Part shown: one piece after another, positions 57,651 to 64,000 of the stretch
Numbering within the stretch: position 1 is the stretch's first letter
How the letters are laid out: each line of letters starts with the position of its first letter
Assembly: GCF_014643595.1 (NCBI RefSeq)
Contig: NZ_BMJT01000013.1
Span: 1-64,000 of the forward strand
Direction of reading: 5' to 3'
Source of the DNA: Lysinibacillus alkalisoli
GTDB lineage: Bacteria; Bacillota; Bacilli; Bacillales_A; Planococcaceae
DNA length: 64,000 nucleotides
Translations under genes and position numbers: made by a program
The notes under the pieces: generated by a model
The model's database searches: none
Told to the model about the DNA's origin: nothing
Seen by the model: the letters and a program-made list of their open reading frames with translations, nothing else

Positions 57651-60600
57651 TTGGCCACTACTTACAATATAGCGTTTGAATTAGGGGCACAACTAACATC
57701 TTCATTCCGTTCAGCTTTTTCGCAAGCTAACCAAGAGATGTCTAATTTACTTAATGCAAGTAAAAAAATGACGTCTATGGGTGGGAACTTGACGATGGGA
57801 GTTACTGCACCTATAGCAGGCATGGGTGCTATGGCTGTAAAAACATTTGCAAGTTTTGATGACTCAATGCGTAATGTCCAAGCAGTGAGTGGTGCTACAG
57901 GAGCAGAGTTCCAACAATTAACACAGTTAGCCAAAGATTTAGGTGCATCTACAGCTTGGTCAGCATCTCAAAGTGCTGACGCGATGGGGTACTTAGCGCT
58001 CGCGGGTTGGGATACCAATCAGATTATGGCTGCCACACCAGGTTTATTAGATTTAGCGAGTGCAGCCAGTATGGATTTAGCAGGCGCTGCCGATATTGTG
58101 TCTGACGTTATGTCTGCTTTTGGGATGTCAGCAGAAGAAGCTGGAAAAGCAGCCGATATGTTCGCGGCAACATCGAGTAAAGCTAACACGGATGTGCCGC
58201 AATTAGGCGAAGCGCTTAAATATGTAGGTTCTGCAGCTAATGCTGCTGGTATGGATTTAGCGCAGACTAATGCCGTGCTTGGTGTTTTAGCGGATTCCGG
58301 TATTAAAGGATCCATGGCTGGTACCACGATGGTATCTATGCTTAATGACTTAAAAAACAAGTCTAAAGATGGTGCCGTTGCTATAGGGACAACTAGCGTA
58401 GCGCTATATGACCAAGCGGGGAATATGCGTGATTTAGGTACGATCATGGGAGATGTAGAAAAAGCCACAGCAGGGATGACTACTAAACAACGAGACGCTG
58501 CTCTCGGCGCTATCTTTGGGACAGAAGCCATGAAGGGCGCCAATATCATGCTGTCCACCGGATCTAAGCGGTATAAGGAATTAGAAGAAGCGATACGGAA
58601 TAGTGACGGCACAGCTAAACATATGGCCGAAACTATGGAAGGGGGAATAGGAGGCTCTATACGCTCGTTGATGAGTGCGATAGAATCGCTAGCTATTTCA
58701 TTTGGAGAAACACTAGCACCTTATGTCAAAGCGGCGGCAGACGTAATTGCTAATTTCGCTAGAGGGATATCTTCATTACCTAATCATGTGCGGCTTGTTA
58801 TTGTTACATTCGCGCTATTATTAGCGGCGATTGGTCCAACACTAATCGTGATGGGATTGTTAATCAGCAATACGATAACCGTTATTGCTGCTTTTAAGGC
58901 GGCGAGGGCAGCTGTTATATCACTTAATATTGCTACAAGGATATTCAATGCTACTCAGGTTATAGCAACCACACTCATGAATATCCAAAGAGCAGCCATG
59001 TATGGTTATATATTTGCAGGTGGTGGAGTTAAAGGTGTAATTATGGGGATATCTGCAGCGCTAAGAGCAATGAATTTAGCGTTTTTAGCTAATCCCTACA
59101 TGATTGTAGCAGCTGGGTTGGCATTGGTTGCTTTTGCTTTTTACAAAGCATGGACCAGCTCAGAAACATTCAGAAATATCGTTACTAATAGCTTTGAGGG
59201 TGCTAAGAGTGCTGTTATGGTGTTTGTTCAGTATCTGCAAAACTTAGGATCTGACATGTGGGCTGGATTCGTAAATAGCGTAAGTGGCATAGGAGATTTG
59301 TTGGGAGCGGCGTTGGAAAGTGAATTTGCTAAAGGAGCACTAAAAGCGGTAGACGGTTTTGTTAAATCTATTGAGGTTGGTCTATCATCATTGCCAGGTA
59401 TTATATCAATGTTGGCGCCGTCCATAGCAACTATAGGTTTATCATTTTTAGGTGTAAGTGGTCCGATAGGCATTGTTATAGGGGCGGTGCTAAGCCTAAT
59501 AGGATTTATCTATCGTTTATCACAAACGAATGAAGGTGTGGCTAACGCGATATCATCAGCATGGTCTACAGTATCGGATGCATTTGCGCCGGTGATGGCC
59601 ATCTTTGCGGAAGCGGCTGAACAAATAGCTACTGAAGTGGGTCCAGAGATGGAAAAAACAATGCAAGTGATTGCAGAAAGTGTACAGGCTTTAGGTCCGC
59701 CATTTATGGAGTTGGCTAAAACGTTTGTTGAACTAGGCTCTGTCCTGGCAGGAGTATTCCTTCAAAACATGACAGAAATGATTACGATGTGGACAGGATT
59801 GGCCACTACAGTAATTCCAATGGTTATCCAAGTATTACCTTTGTTAGCGCAAGTATTTGCAACAGTGATAATGGCAATTATGCAAATCGTCATGATGGTA
59901 CTACCAATAATCATTGAATTAATAATAAGTATAGTGCCTGTAATATTACAAATCGTGCAGATGGTATTACCTCTATTGCTGGAAATATTTATGATGGTCT
60001 TCCCGTTAATTTTAGAGATCATACAAATGGTATTACCAGTATTCATTGCTCTATTAACAGCAATCATTGAAATCGTTATGACATTAGTAACGGCGGCCTT
60101 GCCGATGATACTTTCTATAGTACAGATGGTCTTCCCTGTGGTACTGGGCATTATACAAGCTATAATTCCTATTATATTGATGGTACTTCAAACATTGGTA
60201 ACCATTATAACAGGCGTTGTAATACCGGCGATAAATGCCATATTACAAGTAGTACAGGCAGTCTTTCCGTTTATCGAAATGATCATATCTACTGCGCTAG
60301 CGGTGATAACAGGTATACTTCAAGCGGCTATGGCTCTCATTCAAGGTGACTGGGATGGGGCATGGACTGCTGTCAAGGGGACAGCGGAAACAATAATGAA
60401 TAATATCGTTTCATTTTTTAGTGGAATCGATTTATTTAGTGTAGGTAAAGCGATTATTGACGGTCTGATCAATGGTATTAAATCGATGGCATCAGCAGTA
60501 GGGAGTGCTATTGCTAGTATCATTCCTGCGCCATTACGTAGTGCTGTAAGTTCAGTCGTCGGCGCCATCCCAGGTTTTGCGACAGGTGGCGTCGTAAGTG

Positions 60601-60983
60601 ACCCAACACTTGCATGGGTAGGGGAAGGTGGAGACACCGAATCTATCATTCCGTGGAATAATAGTCAACGATCTAAAGATTTATGGATACAAACAGGTCG
60701 CGCTATAGGTATGTTAGGCGAAGGCGGTATGGGTGAATCGGCTAATGATGTATGGAAAGCCGAAAATACGCCATCATCAATGGATTTAATGAACAATGCC
60801 CCTACAACTAACAACTATGACAATGGCGGGACTGTAATCTATTTGGAGCATAAAGGCAACACGATATATCTGCAGGGCAATGAAAATGCCGAAGAAGTAG
60901 CTAGAAAAGTAGAAGAATCTGATGCCCAGTTAGCAGAACGTATCAAACGAATTGTTGAAAATGAACGGAGAAAGGATTTATAA
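57651..60983 (+). CDS. tape measure protein
   Basis: The 1110 aa protein starts at TTG with GAGGTGG upstream. Residues ~60-320 match the TP901-type core (LAGWDTNQIMAATPGLLDLA, TGIKGS-like ADSGIKGSMAGTTMVSML). Membrane-like helices follow at ~380-410 and ~460-500. Residues ~740-860 consist of eleven-residue hydrophobic repeats, mostly beginning VLP, VFP or IIP. The C-terminal part ends in a charged helix. Its length should set the tail length. Confidence 0.94.
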   Translation: MATTYNIAFELGAQLTSSFRSAFSQANQEMSNLLNASKKMTSMGGNLTMGVTAPIAGMGAMAVKTFASFDDSMRNVQAVSGATGAEFQQLTQLAKDLGASTAWSASQSADAMGYLALAGWDTNQIMAATPGLLDLASAASMDLAGAADIVSDVMSAFGMSAEEAGKAADMFAATSSKANTDVPQLGEALKYVGSAANAAGMDLAQTNAVLGVLADSGIKGSMAGTTMVSMLNDLKNKSKDGAVAIGTTSVALYDQAGNMRDLGTIMGDVEKATAGMTTKQRDAALGAIFGTEAMKGANIMLSTGSKRYKELEEAIRNSDGTAKHMAETMEGGIGGSIRSLMSAIESLAISFGETLAPYVKAAADVIANFARGISSLPNHVRLVIVTFALLLAAIGPTLIVMGLLISNTITVIAAFKAARAAVISLNIATRIFNATQVIATTLMNIQRAAMYGYIFAGGGVKGVIMGISAALRAMNLAFLANPYMIVAAGLALVAFAFYKAWTSSETFRNIVTNSFEGAKSAVMVFVQYLQNLGSDMWAGFVNSVSGIGDLLGAALESEFAKGALKAVDGFVKSIEVGLSSLPGIISMLAPSIATIGLSFLGVSGPIGIVIGAVLSLIGFIYRLSQTNEGVANAISSAWSTVSDAFAPVMAIFAEAAEQIATEVGPEMEKTMQVIAESVQALGPPFMELAKTFVELGSVLAGVFLQNMTEMITMWTGLATTVIPMVIQVLPLLAQVFATVIMAIMQIVMMVLPIIIELIISIVPVILQIVQMVLPLLLEIFMMVFPLILEIIQMVLPVFIALLTAIIEIVMTLVTAALPMILSIVQMVFPVVLGIIQAIIPIILMVLQTLVTIITGVVIPAINAILQVVQAVFPFIEMIISTALAVITGILQAAMALIQGDWDGAWTAVKGTAETIMNNIVSFFSGIDLFSVGKAIIDGLINGIKSMASAVGSAIASIIPAPLRSAVSSVVGAIPGFATGGVVSDPTLAWVGEGGDTESIIPWNNSQRSKDLWIQTGRAIGMLGEGGMGESANDVWKAENTPSSMDLMNNAPTTNNYDNGGTVIYLEHKGNTIYLQGNENAEEVARKVEESDAQLAERIKRIVENERRKDL

Positions 60984-60986
60984 CGA

Positions 60987-61190
60987 ATGAGAATATACAA
61001 CACTATACAAGGCGATACGTGGGATATCATATCTCAAAAAGTTTATGGCCATTCTCTGGGCATGCAGCATCTCATTCACGCCAACCTCAAATATATTGAG
61101 GTTGGTGTTTTTTCTGCAGGCATAAAGATAAATGTGCCTGAAGACGAGACAGCGAGAATAACCATAAATAAACCGCCGTGGTTTGAGTAG
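60987..61190 (+). CDS. tail protein X (LysM-like)
   Basis: The 67 aa protein (MRIYNTIQGDTWDIISQKVY, HLIHANLKYIEVGVFSAG, then INVP) matches P2 gpX, a small LysM-like tail protein. It begins three bases after the tape measure stop. Confidence 0.87.
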   Translation: MRIYNTIQGDTWDIISQKVYGHSLGMQHLIHANLKYIEVGVFSAGIKINVPEDETARITINKPPWFE

Positions 61191-61200
61191 GTGAAAATAA

Positions 61201-62208
61201 GTGGAAGCAAGGCGAACGAAAGTTAACATAATATATCAAGGTAAGGATATAACAACAGAACTAGAAGAATACCTTACAAACTTTAGTTTTGAAGATGCAG
61301 AAGGTACAGCAGATACCATTCAAATCGATTTACAGGACAGACATGGGAAATGGCATGGCCCTTGGTTGCCACGCAAAAATGACAAGATAAAAGCGATGGT
61401 AGAAATCTTAAACAATACAGATGCGAACTCTAAAGAAAAGTTAGATTGTGGCATATTTTATGTTGATGATTCAAGCTACAGTGGGCCACCAGATAAAGTG
61501 TCGATCAAAGCGATAGCCATCCCACTGCCAGAGGGAGGGAAAGACGAGAAAAATTCTAGAGTATGGGAAAACGTCATGTTATCACAAGTGGCTGGGGATA
61601 TTGCCAAAAGTGCAGGTTTAAAATTAATATTTGACGCCACAGACCATTTGTATGACAGAGTAGTACAGGATCAAGAAACAGATCTCAGTTTTATTAAAAA
61701 AAGAGCACTAAAAGAAGGTGTTGCTATTAAAGTAACCGGTGAATATCTAGTGCTCTACGAACAAAAGAAATACGAGAATAAAAGTCCGATTTTAACAATT
61801 ACAAAAGGTGCGGACGAAATTAAAGACTATTCTTTTAAGGAAGATAGCAACGAAAAAGGCTATAAAAAAATAGAGATAACTTATTTTGATAGTAACAAAA
61901 AGAAAAATTTAAAATATACGTATGATGTGCCTGGTGTTGCAGAAGGCCCAACATTTAAAAGTAATGAGCGTGCCAAAAACTTAGCAGAAGCGAAAAGGTT
62001 TGCTACTAATATTGCACGCGAGAAGAACAAAAGAGAGAAAACAGGCAGCATAACACTGAAAGGTAACCCTAAAATGTTGACAGGTTATACTGTTCAAATA
62101 AAAGGTTTTGCTAAATTTGATGGAAAGTATTTCATTGAAAAAACAAATCATGATATTACGGGTGGCTATACAACTAAAATATCGTTAAGGGAGGTGTTGA
62201 AATATTGA
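61201..62208 (+). CDS. baseplate hub protein (P2 gpD / late control D family)
   Basis: The 335 aa protein starts at GTG. NIIYQGKDITTELEEYLTNF, DLQDRHGKWHGPWLPRKND and RERSNERAKNLAEAKRFAT-like helices fit the gpD/VgrG N-terminal hub fold (T4 gp27-like). It should form the trimeric hub at the tail tip. The next gene overlaps its stop. Confidence 0.88.
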   Translation: MEARRTKVNIIYQGKDITTELEEYLTNFSFEDAEGTADTIQIDLQDRHGKWHGPWLPRKNDKIKAMVEILNNTDANSKEKLDCGIFYVDDSSYSGPPDKVSIKAIAIPLPEGGKDEKNSRVWENVMLSQVAGDIAKSAGLKLIFDATDHLYDRVVQDQETDLSFIKKRALKEGVAIKVTGEYLVLYEQKKYENKSPILTITKGADEIKDYSFKEDSNEKGYKKIEITYFDSNKKKNLKYTYDVPGVAEGPTFKSNERAKNLAEAKRFATNIAREKNKREKTGSITLKGNPKMLTGYTVQIKGFAKFDGKYFIEKTNHDITGGYTTKISLREVLKY

Positions 62209-62621
62209 TATTTGGCAATAAAGAAACCTTAGACAGTAAAACAACACCATTATTAAGGACAGGAACTGTGTCATCGGTAGACAAAGAAAAAGCTACGGTC
62301 AAAGTTTTTTTTGAGGACCGCGACGAAAGCACAAGTGGTGATTTGCGTGTTGTCACAAAAAACACCATGCATAAAAAAATGTACTGGATGCCTGAAGTAG
62401 ATGAGCAAGTACTCTGCTTGTTTGATCCAAGGGGCGAAGAGGACGGTTATGTTATTGGATCAATTTACTCGGACGTAGATAAAAGCCCAGCAGACATCGA
62501 TAAAAGTAAAGTAGATACCTGGGGCATATGGTTTGATGACAAAAATTATATTTATTTTGATGACAAAGAAAAGCAATTTGTTGTAGGTCATCAAAATCCG
62601 GTAAAGTGGGTGGACACATGA
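62205..62621 (+). CDS. baseplate assembly/spike protein V
   Basis: The 138 aa protein starts at TTG after GGGAGGTG. RTGTVSSVDKEKATVKVFFE, then YWMPEVDEQVLCLFDP and DGYVIGSIYSD form the OB-fold of gpV-type spikes. The C-terminus is short, so the spike tip may be simple or supplied by another protein. Confidence 0.88.
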   Translation: MIFGNKETLDSKTTPLLRTGTVSSVDKEKATVKVFFEDRDESTSGDLRVVTKNTMHKKMYWMPEVDEQVLCLFDPRGEEDGYVIGSIYSDVDKSPADIDKSKVDTWGIWFDDKNYIYFDDKEKQFVVGHQNPVKWVDT

Positions 62622-63007
62622 TAGGGGCTTTTGGCGATATTGTATTTAGTGTATCGCGTGAGACTGCGAGGACATTAAAGGATTTAACGCGAACTGAAAG
62701 TGGCAGGTACGCCACTCATGATATACATCTAAAAAAACCAAAATTAGAATTTTTGGGACCAGGGCTTAGTACATTAAGTTTTAAAATGGAGTTTGATGCA
62801 AATTTAGGTGTTAATCCACGTAAAGAGACTGACAGCCTCATACGCATGCAGCGTGAGGGGCGGTACGGTCTTTTTATTTTGGGTGGGCGCCGAATAGGTA
62901 TGGGTTACTTTGTGTTGAAGTCAGTAAATGTTGATTATAAAAGAATTGATAATAAAGGAAATATGTTGGCTGCTTCGGCAGATGTAACATTGGAGGAATA
63001 CGTATGA
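62618..63007 (+). CDS. P2 gpU-like tail protein
   Basis: ATG 62618, overlapping the previous stop, gives 129 aa. IGAFGDIVFSVSRETARTL, LEFLGPGLSTLSFKMEFD, LFILGGRRIGMGYFVLKSV match the gpU family. It may act in tail completion or baseplate assembly. A GTG at 62606 is less likely. Confidence 0.85.
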   Translation: MIGAFGDIVFSVSRETARTLKDLTRTESGRYATHDIHLKKPKLEFLGPGLSTLSFKMEFDANLGVNPRKETDSLIRMQREGRYGLFILGGRRIGMGYFVLKSVNVDYKRIDNKGNMLAASADVTLEEYV

Positions 63008-63324
63008 ATGGACAAGAATTTATCGTTACGTTAAATCCGAAAGAAATTAACTTTATGCCAGATAATGAAATAGTGGAAGTCTTACAAAACGTCTATACCA
63101 TCCTTTCTACAGCGCAGTATTCAGCGCCATTGTTTAGGGAGTTTGGTACAAGTGCTACGTACTTAGATGAGCCTCATGCTGTGGCGCGCATGAAACATAC
63201 AAAGGAAGTAATAGAAATCGTAGAAAGGTATGAGCCTAGGGTTTTTGTTGTAGAGGTGATTTACTACAGTGACGAGAAAGATGGAAAAATTTATCCTGCA
63301 GTAAAAGTTAGATTAAGGGGGTGA
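63004..63324 (+). CDS. baseplate wedge protein W (gp25-like)
   Basis: The 106 aa protein has the gp25/gpW pattern: EVLQNVYTILSTAQYSAPLF, REFGTSATYLDEP, and YEPRVFVVEVIYYSDEK. It is a conserved wedge component of contractile tails. Confidence 0.9.
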   Translation: MNGQEFIVTLNPKEINFMPDNEIVEVLQNVYTILSTAQYSAPLFREFGTSATYLDEPHAVARMKHTKEVIEIVERYEPRVFVVEVIYYSDEKDGKIYPAVKVRLRG

Positions 63325-63328
63325 GAAT

Positions 63329-64000
63329 ATGTACGAGTTGCCAGAAGTGAACTTTTTAGAAACAGACCCTCAATTTTATATTGACGAACAAGTAAAAGAG
63401 TATGAAGTCATCACAAATCGTAAATTAGCAATAGCTGATCCAGTTTATTTACTCTTTAAAGCTGTTGCCTATAGTCGTACTAAACATGCTATCCGCACGA
63501 ATGATGCATTAAGACAGCAATTATTATTTTATTCGCGCGATGGCGTATTGGACCATAAGGGTAGTCAATGGGATACACCACGTATAGGTGGTGATAAAGC
63601 GAAAGTAACAATGCGATTTTTTTTAGAAGAGGGACGCATAGGAATTGCCTTTATAAAAAAAGGCTCGATTGTAACGCCTAATGGTGATTTGTTATTTAAA
63701 ACAACCTATGATGCTGTAGCTAGTGACGACCAAACATCTATAGATGTTGTCGCAGAGTGCGAAAAGATAGGTGTAATCGGCAATGATTTTGAGCCAGGCA
63801 AGATAAATGAGTTATTAAACCCCATCCAATATGTAAGAAGTTGCACAAATGTAACCACATCAGCAGGTGGCACAGAAATAGAGTTGGATGAAGCGTACCG
63901 ACAAAGAATACAAGCGGCACCTGAAAAGATGAGTACAGCAGGCTCTGAAGAAGGCTATAAGTTTTATACTTATGCAGCATCGCCACTTATCACAGATGTA
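63329..64000 (+). CDS. baseplate protein J (partial, continues past window)
   Basis: ATG 63329 after GGGGGTG opens a frame that is still open at the window end (224 codons). MYELPEVNFLETDPQFYIDE, IADPVYLLFKAVAYSRTKHA, and VRSCTNVTTSAGGTEIELDE, then ASPLITDV match P2 gpJ-like proteins, which form the baseplate wedge with gpI and gpW. Confidence 0.92.
   Translation, partial: MYELPEVNFLETDPQFYIDEQVKEYEVITNRKLAIADPVYLLFKAVAYSRTKHAIRTNDALRQQLLFYSRDGVLDHKGSQWDTPRIGGDKAKVTMRFFLEEGRIGIAFIKKGSIVTPNGDLLFKTTYDAVASDDQTSIDVVAECEKIGVIGNDFEPGKINELLNPIQYVRSCTNVTTSAGGTEIELDEAYRQRIQAAPEKMSTAGSEEGYKFYTYAASPLITDV

Larger units (their letters stand above)
30274..64000. mobile_element. prophage, lambda-like head with P2-like contractile tail (left part)
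   Basis: From the end of rlmCD to the window end all genes are phage- or plasmid-type: integrase, immunity region, tiny early genes, HUH replication and Par genes, late regulator, packaging, head and contractile tail. Lysis genes, the rest of the baseplate and the far att site should lie past 64000. Most structural genes appear intact. Two small early genes carry disabling mutations. Confidence 0.95.

Noticed and set aside
58019-58612. 197-residue open frame antisense to the tape measure gene
   Set aside because: It is a shadow of Ala/Ser-rich coding on the other strand, with no ribosome site and no motif.
59762-60151. 129-residue Ile/Thr-rich frame antisense to the tape measure repeats
   Set aside because: Its repeats mirror the hydrophobic repeats of the tape measure protein on the opposite strand.

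Overview
The window is a piece of a low-GC Gram-positive (Bacillales) chromosome. The tail of an rRNA operon is followed by a purine operon (riboswitch-purE-purK-purS-purQ-purL-purF-purM-purN-purH-purD), then yerA-yerB-yerC-pcrB-pcrA-ligA-camS-gatC-gatA-gatB-(thioredoxin-like)-dgkB-(MCP)-rlmCD. This order follows the Bacillus subtilis chromosome closely. The many TTG/GTG starts, strong AGGAGG ribosome sites and gene content suggest the Caryophanaceae/Planococcaceae (Kurthia- or Lysinibacillus-like). The genus is inference.

Region 1 (1-11656): end of 5S rRNA, a small membrane protein, a NETI-family protein, and the pur operon behind a PurR operator, a promoter and a guanine-class purine riboswitch with a terminator. 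Three things are abnormal. purB and purC, normally between purK and purS, are absent. PurQ is full length but has lost its glutaminase nucleophile (Gly at residue 86) and its catalytic His (Leu 193). PurL differs at several normally invariant sites (HNHP is HNSP). The FGAM synthase step therefore looks changed from a glutamine-dependent to a glutaminase-dead form, while PurF keeps its own catalytic Cys.

Region 2 (11657-30276): ordinary housekeeping genes: adenine-deaminase-like YerA, lipoprotein YerB, TrpR-like YerC, PcrB, the PcrA helicase and LigA ligase pair, lipoprotein CamS, the GatCAB amidotransferase, a thioredoxin-like protein, diacylglycerol kinase, a chemoreceptor and the rRNA methyltransferase RlmCD. 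Most units end in clear intrinsic terminators.

Region 3 (about 30274-64000, continuing past the window): a prophage inserted at the 3' end of rlmCD. Its serine recombinase gene runs convergent to rlmCD and overlaps its stop codon. Next come an XRE repressor with divergent promoters and operators, reverse-strand accessory genes, and many very small early genes. A plasmid-like replication block follows: an HUH rolling-circle initiator, ParA, ParB fused to a DUF3850 domain, and a RecU-like resolvase. Reverse-strand cargo genes (GIY-YIG nuclease, carboxymuconolactone-decarboxylase-like protein) carry their own terminators. A sigma-like late regulator and a second, tyrosine-type recombinase precede a candidate cos site and the late operon. 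The late genes combine a lambda-like head (Nu1/GpA terminase, lambda portal, ClpP-type protease, decoration protein D, capsid E) with a P2-like contractile tail (sheath, tube, chaperone, tape measure, X, D, V, U, W/gp25, J), so the virion should be a myovirus. The tail chaperone gene carries a clear programmed -1 frameshift.

The observations most worth pursuing are the catalytically dead PurQ with its altered operon, the repeated covarying hairpin (GUGGCRA loop) in the early prophage region, the HUH/ParA/ParB-DUF3850 block, and the frameshifted tail chaperone.
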